Source: Paroedura picta (Eukaryota; Chordata; Lepidosauria; Squamata; Gekkonidae). From it: a stretch of DNA of 64,000 nt. Location: positions 15,930,501-15,994,500 of the forward strand of contig NC_135384.1 of NCBI RefSeq assembly GCF_049243985.1, given 5' to 3'. Below, in pieces: positions 23,279-34,500 of this stretch; within the stretch, counting starts at the first letter, position 1; each line of letters opens with the position of its first letter. The notes below the pieces were generated by a model. That model was not told the DNA's origin, searched no databases, and saw only the letters and a program-made list of their open reading frames with translations. The translations under genes and the position numbers were made by a program.

Positions 23279-24309
23279 TCAGTCACTCTCTTCTTCATCT
23301 TCTTCACCTTCGCCTTCACCTTCATCATCCTCCTCTTTACTTTCTGGTCCTCCACTCATAAGTTCTGTTGAAGGGGGGTTCACCAGTTTCTCAGCAGAGC
23401 TCTCTCTGTCTTCTGCTGCTGAAGATGCTACTTTTGGACTGATGGCCTCTGTTTTTTCTGAACTTTTTTTCTCAATGGACTTATCAGGAGTAGAAGGTGT
23501 TGTTGGTGGTGGTTCAGAAGCAGGTGGTGGTGGCTCAGGAGCAGGTGGTGGTAGTGGTGGCTCAGAGCAGGTGGTTGTGGTTCAAAAGAAGGTGGTGGTG
23601 GTTCAGGACCAGGTGGAGGTGGTTAAACAGGTGGTGGTGGTGGAGGAAGAGGAGGAGGAGGAGGAGCAGGAAGAGGAGCAAGTTCTGCTGGTGATGGAGG
23701 TGGAGTAACAGGGAGAATCCGTTGTTCCAGCATTTCTTCATATAATATTTTTTCAACACTGGGCTCTCGTAATGGTGGGGTTCCTGTGCTTGAACTGGTC
23801 AGATCCGTTTCCTCAGAAGATTCTTCTTCACACAGGTTGTCCAGTGTGTTATTCTCTAGTTCATCCATATTTTCAAACACATATTTTAACCAAAGAGGAT
23901 AATCCCCCAATGGAGAGGGTGTTCTGGGAAGCTCTTCATCTGGCAGGGGTTCCTTTTCTTTGCCCAGAAAGCTCCCCTTCTTGGCTGTAGAACGCTGAGA
24001 CCAGACCTCAATTAGCCAGATAATAATAATGATCATTAGAATTACGGTGTTCACTGTAATAATAAAGAGCAGTTTCTTTCTGTATCCATATGCTGGATTC
24101 CCCCCGTTTGCTAGCCTGCTTGAAGGCTTCTCCGGTTTTGTTGTGCTCGCTGTGGCCATATCAGCTGTATCCAGGGAGGGCCAAATATTCCGTAGGGAGG
24201 TTTCCTTGATGTTAGTCCACTCACTGTCTTCACTAGAAGATGGACGAGCTGCTCGCAGCTCCATAAGAGGCACCAGTAATAACCAAGGAAAGAGGTTGGC
24301 ATAAGCCAT
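23279..24309 (-). pseudogene. Single-pass membrane protein gene, copy 2 (LRRC37 C-terminus-like), truncated frame
   Basis: The frame opens at 24309 with a signal peptide (MAYANLFPWLLLVPLMELRA). It continues through a Ser/Thr-rich ectodomain to a membrane helix (LLFIITVNTVILMIIIIIWL), then IEVWSQRSTAKKGS, DYPLWLKYVFENMDELENN and a proline run, stopping after 228 aa at 23623. The homologous acidic tail (EGEGEEDEEESD, ending at 23279) remains downstream, so the stop is premature relative to copy 1. The PLWLK word after an IEVxSxR stretch recalls LRRC37 C-termini. This is the better preserved copy and might still encode a shortened protein, so calling it a pseudogene is provisional. Confidence 0.55.
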
Positions 24310-24529
24310 ATTAGCAAGGTGTATGCCACCAAGCAGGTCCTTTCAGACTGCACAGCAACCACTGTGGGCAAGCCTTATGTAAGTCTGAAGACGGTTGTGA
24401 CATCATTTAGCAGGATTCTCAGCCTCATAGCCTCTCCATCCCTATGGCAACAATGAAGGCTTTGCATGAAAGGCAAGGACTGAGGGGCTTGAGACACTGA
24501 AAGCAGCTGGGTATTGGCTACAGTTACAG

Positions 24530-24645
24530 AATCATAGAATCATCATGCTTAAAGGGGTCTCCAGGGTCACCTAGTCCAATCCCCTGCATTATTCAGGAAA
24601 CATAACTATCTTGGCCCCCACAGTGACCCCATGCCCAGATGACGC
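24530..24645 (-). mobile_element. CR1 LINE 3' end fragment (second copy)
   Basis: It matches 22317-22440 (AGAATCATAGAATCATCATG, then CTAGTCCAATCCCCTGCAT) and moved as part of the gene duplication. Confidence 0.75.
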
Positions 24646-24712
24646 ATCTTTTTAAATGTTTTAAATTTACTCTCATCTTTAACACTTTTTGCTACCTTTT
24701 ATATTTTGGAAA

Positions 24713-24830
24713 ACGGTAATGACTGGGGAAGGGAATGGCAAACCACCCTGTATTGAGTCTGCCATGAAAATCCTAGAGGGCGTCACCCCTAAGGTCAGGC
24801 ATGACCCGATGCTTGCACAGGGGATACCTT
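24713..24830 (+). mobile_element. 5'-truncated tRNA-derived SINE with a 20-bp target duplication
   Basis: It carries only the 3' half of the SINE seen complete at 46162-46434 (CGGTAATGACTGGGG to GGGGATACC). A perfect 20-bp direct repeat flanks it at 24693-24712 and 24831-24850. Confidence 0.88.
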
Positions 24831-25129
24831 TACCTTTTATATTTTGGAAACAGGCTCCTGGGAGGAGACTTTCCAGGGTCCTGTCCGTCCAGTGCATCAG
24901 GCCCTGTCCGTATGGTACATCCCTCCTGATTGGCCAGCAACCATATGGCCCATCCCCCACAAAGCCTGCAAGGCCAGTAGCCGCCATTTGGCCACTGGAC
25001 ATCACCAGAGACAGAGGTCAGAGTCAGGGGCACTGGTCTGGAGAGTGGGGGACTGAGGGTCCTGCCTGCTGCTGCCCTCGCTGCCAGAAAACCTCTGCTG
25101 CTTGGCGCTGAAGCAATGACTGCTGCTCT

Positions 25130-25570
25130 TGGTGAAGGGCCGAGTGACTGCTTGCTGCCCCTCAGACTTCTCAGCCCCACTTCTCTCATAGAGTGTCTCT
25201 TATGGGGAGAGGAAGATAATGTGATTTTAACCTACTTAGAAACAACTGAGGCCTGCTGGAAGACTGTGGGCCATTCCAGTTCTCTCAGAGCTCTCAGCCC
25301 CACTTCACTCACAACGGTGTCTGTTATGGGGAGAGGAAGGGAATGCGATTTTAAACTGTTTAGAGACATCTAAGGCCTGCTGGGTGGCTGTGGGCCATTA
25401 CAGTTCTCTCAGAGCTCTCAGCCCCACTTCTCATAGGGTGTCTGTTATGGGGAGAGGAATGGCAGCCGATTTTAAACTGCTTAGAGACATCTGAGGCAAT
25501 TTTAAATTACTTAGAGACATCTGAGGCCTGTTGGGTGGCTCAGGGCCTTTCTCAGAGCTCTCACAGCCCC
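25130..25570 (+). repeat. Diverged tandem array of SINE-body repeats
   Basis: About three to four monomers related to those at 19760-20480 recur (CTCTCAGCCCCACTTC, TCTGTTATGGGGAGAGGAA, GATTTTAAACTG), but with more differences between monomers and no clean 236-bp dimer. Confidence 0.8.
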
Positions 25571-25829
25571 ACATCCTTAACAGGTTGTCTATTGTGTGAA
25601 GGGAAAATGTGTTTGTTAATAGCTTTGTGATTCTTTTTGGTAGTAAACAGCAGTATACGAAAAGCCATGATATTAGGGGCAACAGTGAAAGAAGCATGTG
25701 GGCACATAACTTTATATCAACAGTGACAAAATGTAGAGAAAAAGAGTGGGGCCACAGAACTGGGAGGAATTGGTTGCAATGTAATCTCCCCCTCAGAGTA
25801 GTCTCCAGTCTGATTTTCCCTTCACATAT

Positions 25830-26173
25830 CTGAAGTCATGGCTCTTGAAAGCTCATATTTAACCTCTATGCCACAATTCCCAAAGGTCAGTCCTCTCCCA
25901 CACTCAACGAACATTCCAAACCACAGGTTCTTGACAGCCATATCTCCACACCCATGCCCTCATTTGCCACTACGCCACCACAACCTCCCACACAACAAAC
26001 ACATTCAACCCCATGCCCTTACAGACTGGACAACCCTTCCCCTTCCTCTTTCCAATGCCAAGCTCTTTCTATCTTAATCACTCTCTTCCTTTCTACCCCC
26101 CTCTCTCTTTGTTATTTTCCTCCCTCCCCCTGCTAGCGCTTGTTGTATCAGCTACAACGGGCTTTAAGTCTAG
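25830..26173 (+). mobile_element. Helitron-like element 3' end
   Basis: The 3' terminus has a hairpin (GTTGTA-loop-TACAAC near 26141-26158) followed by TTTAAGTCTAG and a T, matching the Helitron rule of hairpin plus CTRR next to T. It resembles the terminus at 63563-63597. The 5' end was not found; 25830 is only where a homologous block begins. Confidence 0.55.
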
Positions 26174-26574
26174 TATATAAAACAATTCAAACGCCTGCTT
26201 GGGTCCAAATAAATCCACACATTGAGACCATGTGATACAATATTTTCACTTTTATCTCTCATCTCTGAAAGACTTCTCTTTGACAGCAAGGTCTAACATT
26301 TTTTTCAGTGAATCATTACATTTCTGGTGTAGCTACTCAGTTTCACTTTTGAACTGTTAAGTTTTGTAGATCTACACAGATCATTCAGATGCAGAATTCC
26401 TTTATTCCAGTCATTAGAGATAGAATGGGTTCTCTGTAACAGGATTTGAATTTCTTAATTCAACATTTTACTAATGATTTCTACCATGGAAAACAGGGAT
26501 ACTATGGAGTGCTTCCATCAGCCACAACATTCAAAACAGTACAATATTAATAATCTTAATAGTAATAGTAAAAG

Positions 26575-27470
26575 GTAGCGCGGCTGGCATTTTACCATCT
26601 CCGCCAAGCCAAACTACTAGCGCCCTACCTGGCCCCGGAACACCTAGCCACAGTGATCCATGCGACGGTCACCTCTAGACTGGACTTCTGTAACTCGCTC
26701 TACGCAGGCCTGCCCTTAGCCTTGACCCGGAAACTACAGCTGGTCCAAAACGCAGCGGCCAGGATCCTCACAGCAACACCGTGGAGGTCCCACATCCGGC
26801 CCATTCTCCACCAACTGCAGTGGTTGCCAGTTGAATTCCGGATCAGACTAAAGGTTCTGGTAATTACCTTCAAGGCCATTCGCGGTCAGGGCCCAGTGTA
26901 CCTGAGGGACCGCCTCCCTGCCTATGCCCCTAAAAGAGCTCTGCGCTCCACCGCCACCAACCGGCTAATGGTCCCTGGCCCTAAAGAAGTCCGCCTGGTC
27001 TCGACCAGGGCCAGAACATTCTCTGTCCTGGCCCCCACCTGGTTGAATGAGCTCCCGGAGGAGATCAGGGCCCTGACGGAGCTTAAACAGTTCCGCAGGG
27101 CCTGCAAAAAGGAGCTCCTCCACCAGGCATTTAGTTGAGACCAGGCACAACCAACAGCGAATGAAGGGCCCCCGCTCCCCCCCCGCTCCTCCCCCTCCCC
27201 CCCTCTCCCCCCTTCCTCCCAGAACTCCACCAGAGCGCTCTAGACCTGTTGTGGTATTGCACCGTTCCATCGTTATATTATTTTATTATATTGTTATACT
27301 GTTACATTATTCTGTTATATGGTTACAACCACTGTTATTAATTACTGTATGTTTTAACGAAGACTGTTTCATGTATCGTTGACTAGTTTTAATGTAAACT
27401 GCCCTGAGCCTTCGGGGAGGGCGGTATATAAATCTAAATAAATATAAATAAATAAATAAATAAATAAATA
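26575..27470 (+). mobile_element. L2-clade LINE, 3' end
   Basis: The open frame 26653-27138 encodes the ORF2 C-terminus ([48 protein letters not shown]). It is followed by the tail GCCCTGAGCCTTCGGGGAGG and an (AAAT)n run. The rest of the element is missing. It is better preserved in this segment than the minus-strand copy at 6800-9880. Confidence 0.92.
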
Positions 27471-27633
27471 ATGATACTAATACAAATTAGTAGTGATTAT
27501 AGCAGCCACATTCCATAAAAGACCACACTGGCTCTTGCAGTAGATTAGTCTCACTACAATATTTACCTATATGCACTCCCACAGACATTCCCAAAAGGTT
27601 TCAGTACCAGCAACAATGATCATGGCTGTATTA

Positions 27634-28544
27634 TTAAAGATCATGATGCTTTTTTCTTATTAGATGCTTCCTACTGTTTAACTCAGGCTTCAGTATCATG
27701 ATATAGCACTTGGGGGAAAAGATGCAGCCCAGCAAGCCAGCACTGGAGGACAAGATGGAGAAGATCTCCATGGCCACCATGTCTTTCCCTTTGGTGCTCA
27801 GGTAGGCAGGCACAAAGGACAGCCAAACACTGCAAAAGACTAACATGCTGAAGGTGATGAACTTGGCTTCATTGAAACTGTCCGGCAACTTCCTTGCTAG
27901 GAAAGACACAGCACAGCAGATGGTGGCAAGAAATCCCATATAGCCCAAGACACAGTAGAAAAATGCTCTTGACCCTTCATTACATTGCACAATAATTTCT
28001 CTACTCAGTGAATGCTTGTCCATATCTGGGAAGGGAGGAGAAAAACTCAACCAAAGAGTACAAATGGTTACTTGAACAAGGGAGCACGAAATGACAATAC
28101 AATACGTCATTCTTTTCCCCATCCATTTCCTGAAAATATTTTCAGGTTTGGAGGCCATGAAAGCGACCACGACAGTCACCGTTTTTGCCAAGACAGAAGA
28201 AACGGCAACCGAGAAGACGATGCCGAAAGCTGTTTGACGGAGGAGGCAGGTCAGCTGCTTAGGTCGTCCAATGAACAGCAAAGAGCAGAGGAAGCAAAGA
28301 AGGATGGAGACAAGGAGGAGGTAAGTGAGGCTCCGGTTGTTGGCTTTGACGATGGGAGTGTCGCGGTGTTTAACAAAGATTGCAAGCACCAGAGCTGTGA
28401 GCAGAGAAGCAGAGAGAGTCAAGGAACTGAAAACGATGCCTAAAGGTTCTGCAAAGGAGAGGAAGTTTGGGGTCTTGGGGATGCACTGATCTTGACTGCT
28501 GGTGGAATAGTGACCTTCTGGGCAAGCAACACAGGATTCCATGT
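27634..28544 (-). CDS. V2R-C exon 6 (seven-transmembrane domain)
   Basis: It starts at TCCAG|ACATGG, encodes [19 protein letters not shown], seven helices with [17 protein letters not shown], and stops at 27634. It is fully open. Confidence 0.96.
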
Positions 28545-31500
28545 CTGGAAAAAAGAAAAGATTCAAAGTATCTCAGTCAGAAAAGCCTGCTGATTTTAAA
28601 GATCAGTATCAGGGAACATTGAGTGAGATTAATTTTGTGGTAAAACCCTAAGCTATGTGTACTGAGCACCCAATACCATGGATTGAATACCATGGCTTTT
28701 GGGCGAACTGAGAAAATGAATCCACTCTGGTCAAAAGATCACTGTCATTCATTAATAGAATTTTTATGATGTTGCTCAGCCTCTTCCTCTTGGAAAAGTT
28801 TAAATGTGCAATGAGAGGTTTAGAACACTGGGCCACTTCAAAGGATAACATAGTTTTATTTAAAAGATAAACAACTTTGTATAGAAAGAGACGAGCGAGA
28901 GTTCCATCTAATTTTTCTTTGTGAGACAATCATTTTGTCTGTTGTGCTTTAGAGTCAAGTAGGTAGAAATTATGCTCAAAGGAACAAGTAGTATCCAACT
29001 GAACCAATGAGGGCACAGGAGGAGGTTACCTGAAAAATGGCAGGAAGTTCCTGATCTATGTATGCTAACTAGGAATATTCATGGAGATAAAATCCAGTAC
29101 TATTCAGATTCGATGTTTTCTGATTTGGTACAATCAATAATTCAGTATATTGATTCAAGTTTGACTGATATAGGAACCTTGATCCAATTTGGCCAGCTTT
29201 GGCCAAAACAGCTGATCAATTGTTTAGCAGCTCTTCAACCCTTGCCTTCCCAAGCAGTGAAGAGCAGCTCTCAATGCCTTGGAAGGTGGTGGGGGCATTT
29301 AGAAGCTGCCAAGTTGTTTGGCAGCTGTTTGGCAGCTCTTCAAGTTTGGAAGCACTTTTGGCAGCAAAAGAGTCAGGTCTTCCCTGCCAGGGAAGGCCTG
29401 GGGGAAGGTTGAAGGAGGCATATAAAGAGATCTCAAACAACTGATTTTCAGCATCAACTGTTTGGTGGCTCTTTCCACCCCCTCACTGGATACAGAGAGA
29501 GGGCTCTCTACAGCCTTGAAAGGGTCTGCGGGGAAAAGGAAGTTAATCTTCAGGATCAACTGTTTGGCGGGCTTCTTCACAATGAGGAAATCTCAAACCA
29601 GGCAGGCTCAGCTGGTTTAATCTGACGGGATGATGGATTTGACTCAGATAAGCCCCAAAATACTCAAATCAATGCTCAGCCAAACTGCCCATCCCTATAC
29701 ATCTCTTCTGATGCCCCCAGTGGGATATTCTTCATGTCCTCTTGAATTATACACACTACAAACCTTACATATTCTTTAAAATGTTATTACATTATCTGAA
29801 TTGTAGGTATTCAAATACTGTCATACTTAGCTCCAGTAATTAGTTACAATATTTATTTCTTTTTAACTGGATAAGTGTTTTTAACAGCCCATCTCCTACC
29901 CTCTTGGTCTGATATTTTCCCATCTGGACACGGATCACAATCATAGCAACAAAATTTCTCTCCCTCTTTCTTTTTCTTGCTGTATCCTGGTTTGCATGGG
30001 TCATTACAGACAGAAAGTGGAGGCATCTATTCTGGGAAAATAGAGGAATTTATATTTCAAAAGACACTTTGGAGATTCTGTTTTAAGATAGATCCACCAA
30101 CAAGAGGACTGAATATGCAGAAATGTAATAATGGAGATCACCGAGAGGGCATGTTAATGGTGATAACTATTGACAGTTAAAACCATTAAAGAAAACCCAA
30201 GAAAACTGAACTTTCCATGGCTTACAAAACCTATGCGAGGTCATTCATGCATTATCAGTTAATAATAAGAAGCAAGTCGGACCTCAACAAGGGCCTTTTC
30301 GGTCCTGGCCCCTACCTGGTGGAAATGAGCTCCCTGAGAAGATCAGAGCCTTACCCTAACTTGCACAATTCCGCGGGGCTTACAAAAGGGAGCTCCTCCA
30401 CCAGGCATTCACTTGAGGCCGACCGACTTGGAACATCTGCTGGGCCACACCCAGACGCCCATCCATGACTAAGCAATTTGATCTCCTCAGTTTGTTGTTA
30501 TTCATGTTGTGTTGTGAACTGTTACTTGATAGATTGTTGTGATGTTCTATTGAAACTTTTATAATGTTATAGATTATTATAATGTTCTATGTAAAGTTAT
30601 AATGTTCCATGTAAACCGCCCAGAGCTGTAAAGAATGGGCAGTATAACAATCCAAATGAATGAATAAATAAATACAATTAAAATAATATGGCATCAATAT
30701 GCACTGCATAGTGGAAGGATTCTATCCCCACCCCCAGTTTAATGGATTATATTGATTTTTACTATATTTGCTTACGTGTGTCAGCCTTTTCGCCCAGGTA
30801 ATTTTGTCCTCTTGAATGGTGAGCTCCTTCCTTGGAGCAGGCTGAGGATCTAGCCTTCCAACCTTGACTCTAACATAGGACATATTTGAGAAAGTGACCA
30901 AGTTTCTAAGATCAAATCCACCTGCTAGTTCTCCATGGTCATTCAACACAATTTCATCCCCCGCACTGTTATTGAAGGAAAGCCAATGTAGAAACGAGTG
31001 GAGCTGGGTTAAATGAGAAAGACAGCTGTAGTTGATTAGAATAGTCAATAATTATTATTATTTTATTTTTGTATGCCACCCTGCTCTTTACAGACCAGGA
31101 TGGCTCACAACAATTTTATAAAAATTCATAAATACTTTAATAAATTATTGTTAAAAAGATTAATTAAGAGACATTTTAATTGATTAATTATATCCTGACC
31201 AAGGCTAACACAGTAGTGGCCAAATTGTGGTTTTCCACATATCCGTGGACTACAAATCTCATGCTAGACGATGGAGAGGGAGTACCTGCCAGGGCTCCGT
31301 AGTCACACAAACTTTTGTCACCTTATCTTTTATGTGCTTGGAATGTAAGGCATATGCCACAGCATAAACTATGTTATAGATGCTGTAACTGTGGCCAGTC
31401 ATGCTCATTTCAAAAAATGTTGATGGAACATTTGCAAGTTTCTCTTCTCCACTACATAGCTCATTATTTGCTGTTGTCCTTCTAGAATTGGGAAACAAAC

Positions 31501-34500
31501 AACCAAATTCTTCTTCCCAAAAGTTCTTGAAGAAGCCATCTTCTTTTGTCCAGGGAGGTTTTACCATCTGAAGAAATGTTTGGAAACCTGGTAGGTCACT
31601 GAAATGAATTGCAAAGGAAAGAGCACCATGAAATATTTCTAAGTCCCAAGATGTTTGAATACTTGTGAAGGCGAAGTCGATTTGGGCAGTTGTTATCCAC
31701 ACTTTCCCCGCATAGCTTCGTTCTGTATCTCCCAAATCGGTTAGAGACCTTAACCATGTAACTACGGACAGCCATATAATAATCGATGTTTCTCCATTTA
31801 CAATAATGGCATTGGCTTTGCTTTCTAGGAATACTGAACTATTTGTGTAAAAGTTTTGCATGACATCACTTGCAGTATCAAGATGGTCTTTTATTGGAGC
31901 TCTTTCTGTGAAGGCTGAACAGATCCCATGCTTAGAGAGCATCGGCTTCAATGCTTGCAAGAAATGTTCCCCAGCTTGGTTGTCAGTAGTGATGAGCCCA
32001 ACCCATGTCCATCTGAAATGTAGAAGCAACTGAACAATTCCCACATACTGAAGTTCTTCATTGGGGACCATGCGGTAAAAGGGAGGGAAATAGATATCAC
32101 TCATTGCTGAATGAAAAGATCCATATGAAATCTAGGAGAGATAAATGAGTGGGAGAGGCAAGATGAGGAATTTGAGAATATTTTTATATGTCCATTTCCC
32201 AGCCTTAATGGTGTTGCCTTTGCTATATTTAGAGTATTTCTATGTTATGTTATCAGAGTTCAGCTCAAGGTGACTTCTTCCAGCACTTCCAGATAAGGAA
32301 GACAAGGACATGGAAGGCTAAGCTTTGCTCCTGAAAGAATCAGCTACAGCCTTATGAGCACATTTTAAAGGGCCTGTGTCTCACCTGTGTTGTTCAATAA
32401 TCTAGGAGCAACTAGTTTGAAAGGGAGAGGAGAAGTATTCTCTGTCCTTTTCATTTTGGCCTATGTAGACCCTTGAACTTGCTACATATTACTGGCTTTG
32501 AGTGGAATGGAATTACATACTACTCAGACCAGCAGCCACTTCCCAGGGTCTCAGGCAGATGTATTTCACACCACCTATTGCCTGGTCCTTTTAAATGAAG
32601 GTGCCAGAGAATGACCCTGGGACCTTGTGCATGCAAAGCAGACTCTTTGATTGAGCCTTAAATCTACCCCCCCCACACACATCTGTCTATGGAGCTGTGT
32701 CTCAGTCTGCCATGTAAATCCATATATTTCAAAGATATCTTCATTTTGGACCTTCAAAAGTACTAACAGAAAGAGAAGAAAAGTTATCTGAGACCCCCCC
32801 CCCCCAGTTATCCCCATGCACCATTATTACCTGTGGAATCTTGTAAAGACCCAAGACATCCGACATGTAGGTGGAAGTATCCAGGCCTAGTCCCCCAATA
32901 GCTCCCACAAGGTTTTTCTTGGAGCCACACTGATAGCTGGGAATAAAGCTGCATGATTTGAAAAGTAGGTCCAGAGTGGTATGATAAGCCATCTTTGCTT
33001 TGAAGTAGTTGTCAAGAATATGGAAACCCAAGGTGAGATTTGGCAAGATTTTGGGATTCTTGTTGATCTCTTGGATGGCAAACACCAAGGCCAGGATGTG
33101 TTGGTAGAACTTGGGGGCAAAACTGCAAATAAAATAGCCTTTTGTTTGACAGGCGAATTAAACAGGGTATGATATCCTTATATCTTTTTGAAATGAGTAG
33201 AAAAGGAGGACGGTATATAAATCTAAAGAAATAACCAAACAAATAAAAAAACACTAACTTTAAATATTCAAGAAAAGATCTGTTCGGATCTATTAAGATA
33301 AGACAGTGGACATTTCTAATATTTGGGAAGGTTTACAAGATGGCCTCCAATTTCTCTCTTACTATTTAAACTAACCATTCAACCCCTGCCTAGGATGGTC
33401 TGAAAGAACAATGAAATTTTGAACGTGAAGAATGCTCTAAAATCCATCTGTATTCCAATGTTTCCCTTAATCTTAGTTATTTTTCCAGATGAAATGGTCA
33501 CATTAGAATAATTTGGAATATCCTCATGTTCTCAAACAAATCTAAACACCTTGGAGCACTCCAGTTTTAATAAAAACTACAGTTTTGAAAAAATGTTGCT
33601 TTCATTGATAAATAGTTCCTTGTCAGGCAACCAAGGACAAAGATAAGTGGCAACCATATAGCCTCCAAGGTTGTCAGCAGATTGAATTTTCATCTGTGAT
33701 TGAAGAAAGTCAGACAGTGCGCTTTACAGACAAAGAGGAATTTGGTTTCAGTGTCACAGGTCTGTCTGACATGCTAATTACTGCAACGTATTACTACCCT
33801 GGAGTACATTGCTAACCCATTTGATGTGTGGGAGAGTTGGCATCCTCATAATGGCGACATTTTAAAAATAGAAACAGTTTTCTTTATGCGTTTGTCCTTC
33901 TGTAGACATGTAAAGCCCTGCTGTTGTCAAACAAAATATCAAGCTAAAAACTCTGTAATTGACAGAATAGATACAGCATATCAAGGTTAATGTCTGAGGA
34001 GATCCTGTTGGGCATGTGTGTTTGTTCAGCCTGGAGAAGAGGCAGAGAGGGGACATGATGGCTCTCTTTAGTATTTGAATGGTTGTCACTTGGAGGAGGG
34101 CGGGGAGCATTTCCTGCTGGCAGGACAGAACCCGCAGTAGTGAGCTTAAACTATGTGTAGAAGGGTATGAGCTAGATATTAGGATTATTTTTTTCCACAG
34201 ATCAGTTCAGCAGTGGAATCAGCTGCCCAAGGAAGCTTTGAGTTCTCCCTCACTGGTGGTCTTTATGCAGTGGTTGGACAGATTCTTCTCATGGATGCTT
34301 AAACTGATCCTGCAGTGGGGGGGGGGGTTGGGGGTGAACTAGAATACAAATTCAAATTTCAAATTCCATGATTCTTCAAGTCTGTGTGCTATTTTTTGAG
34401 AAATTTTATTTCAAAATAAATATTATTGGTGTCAATCAAATTGTGTACACATAGAAAGGGAGGCAAATATTCCATAACTATTATATCCCTCAAACTATCA

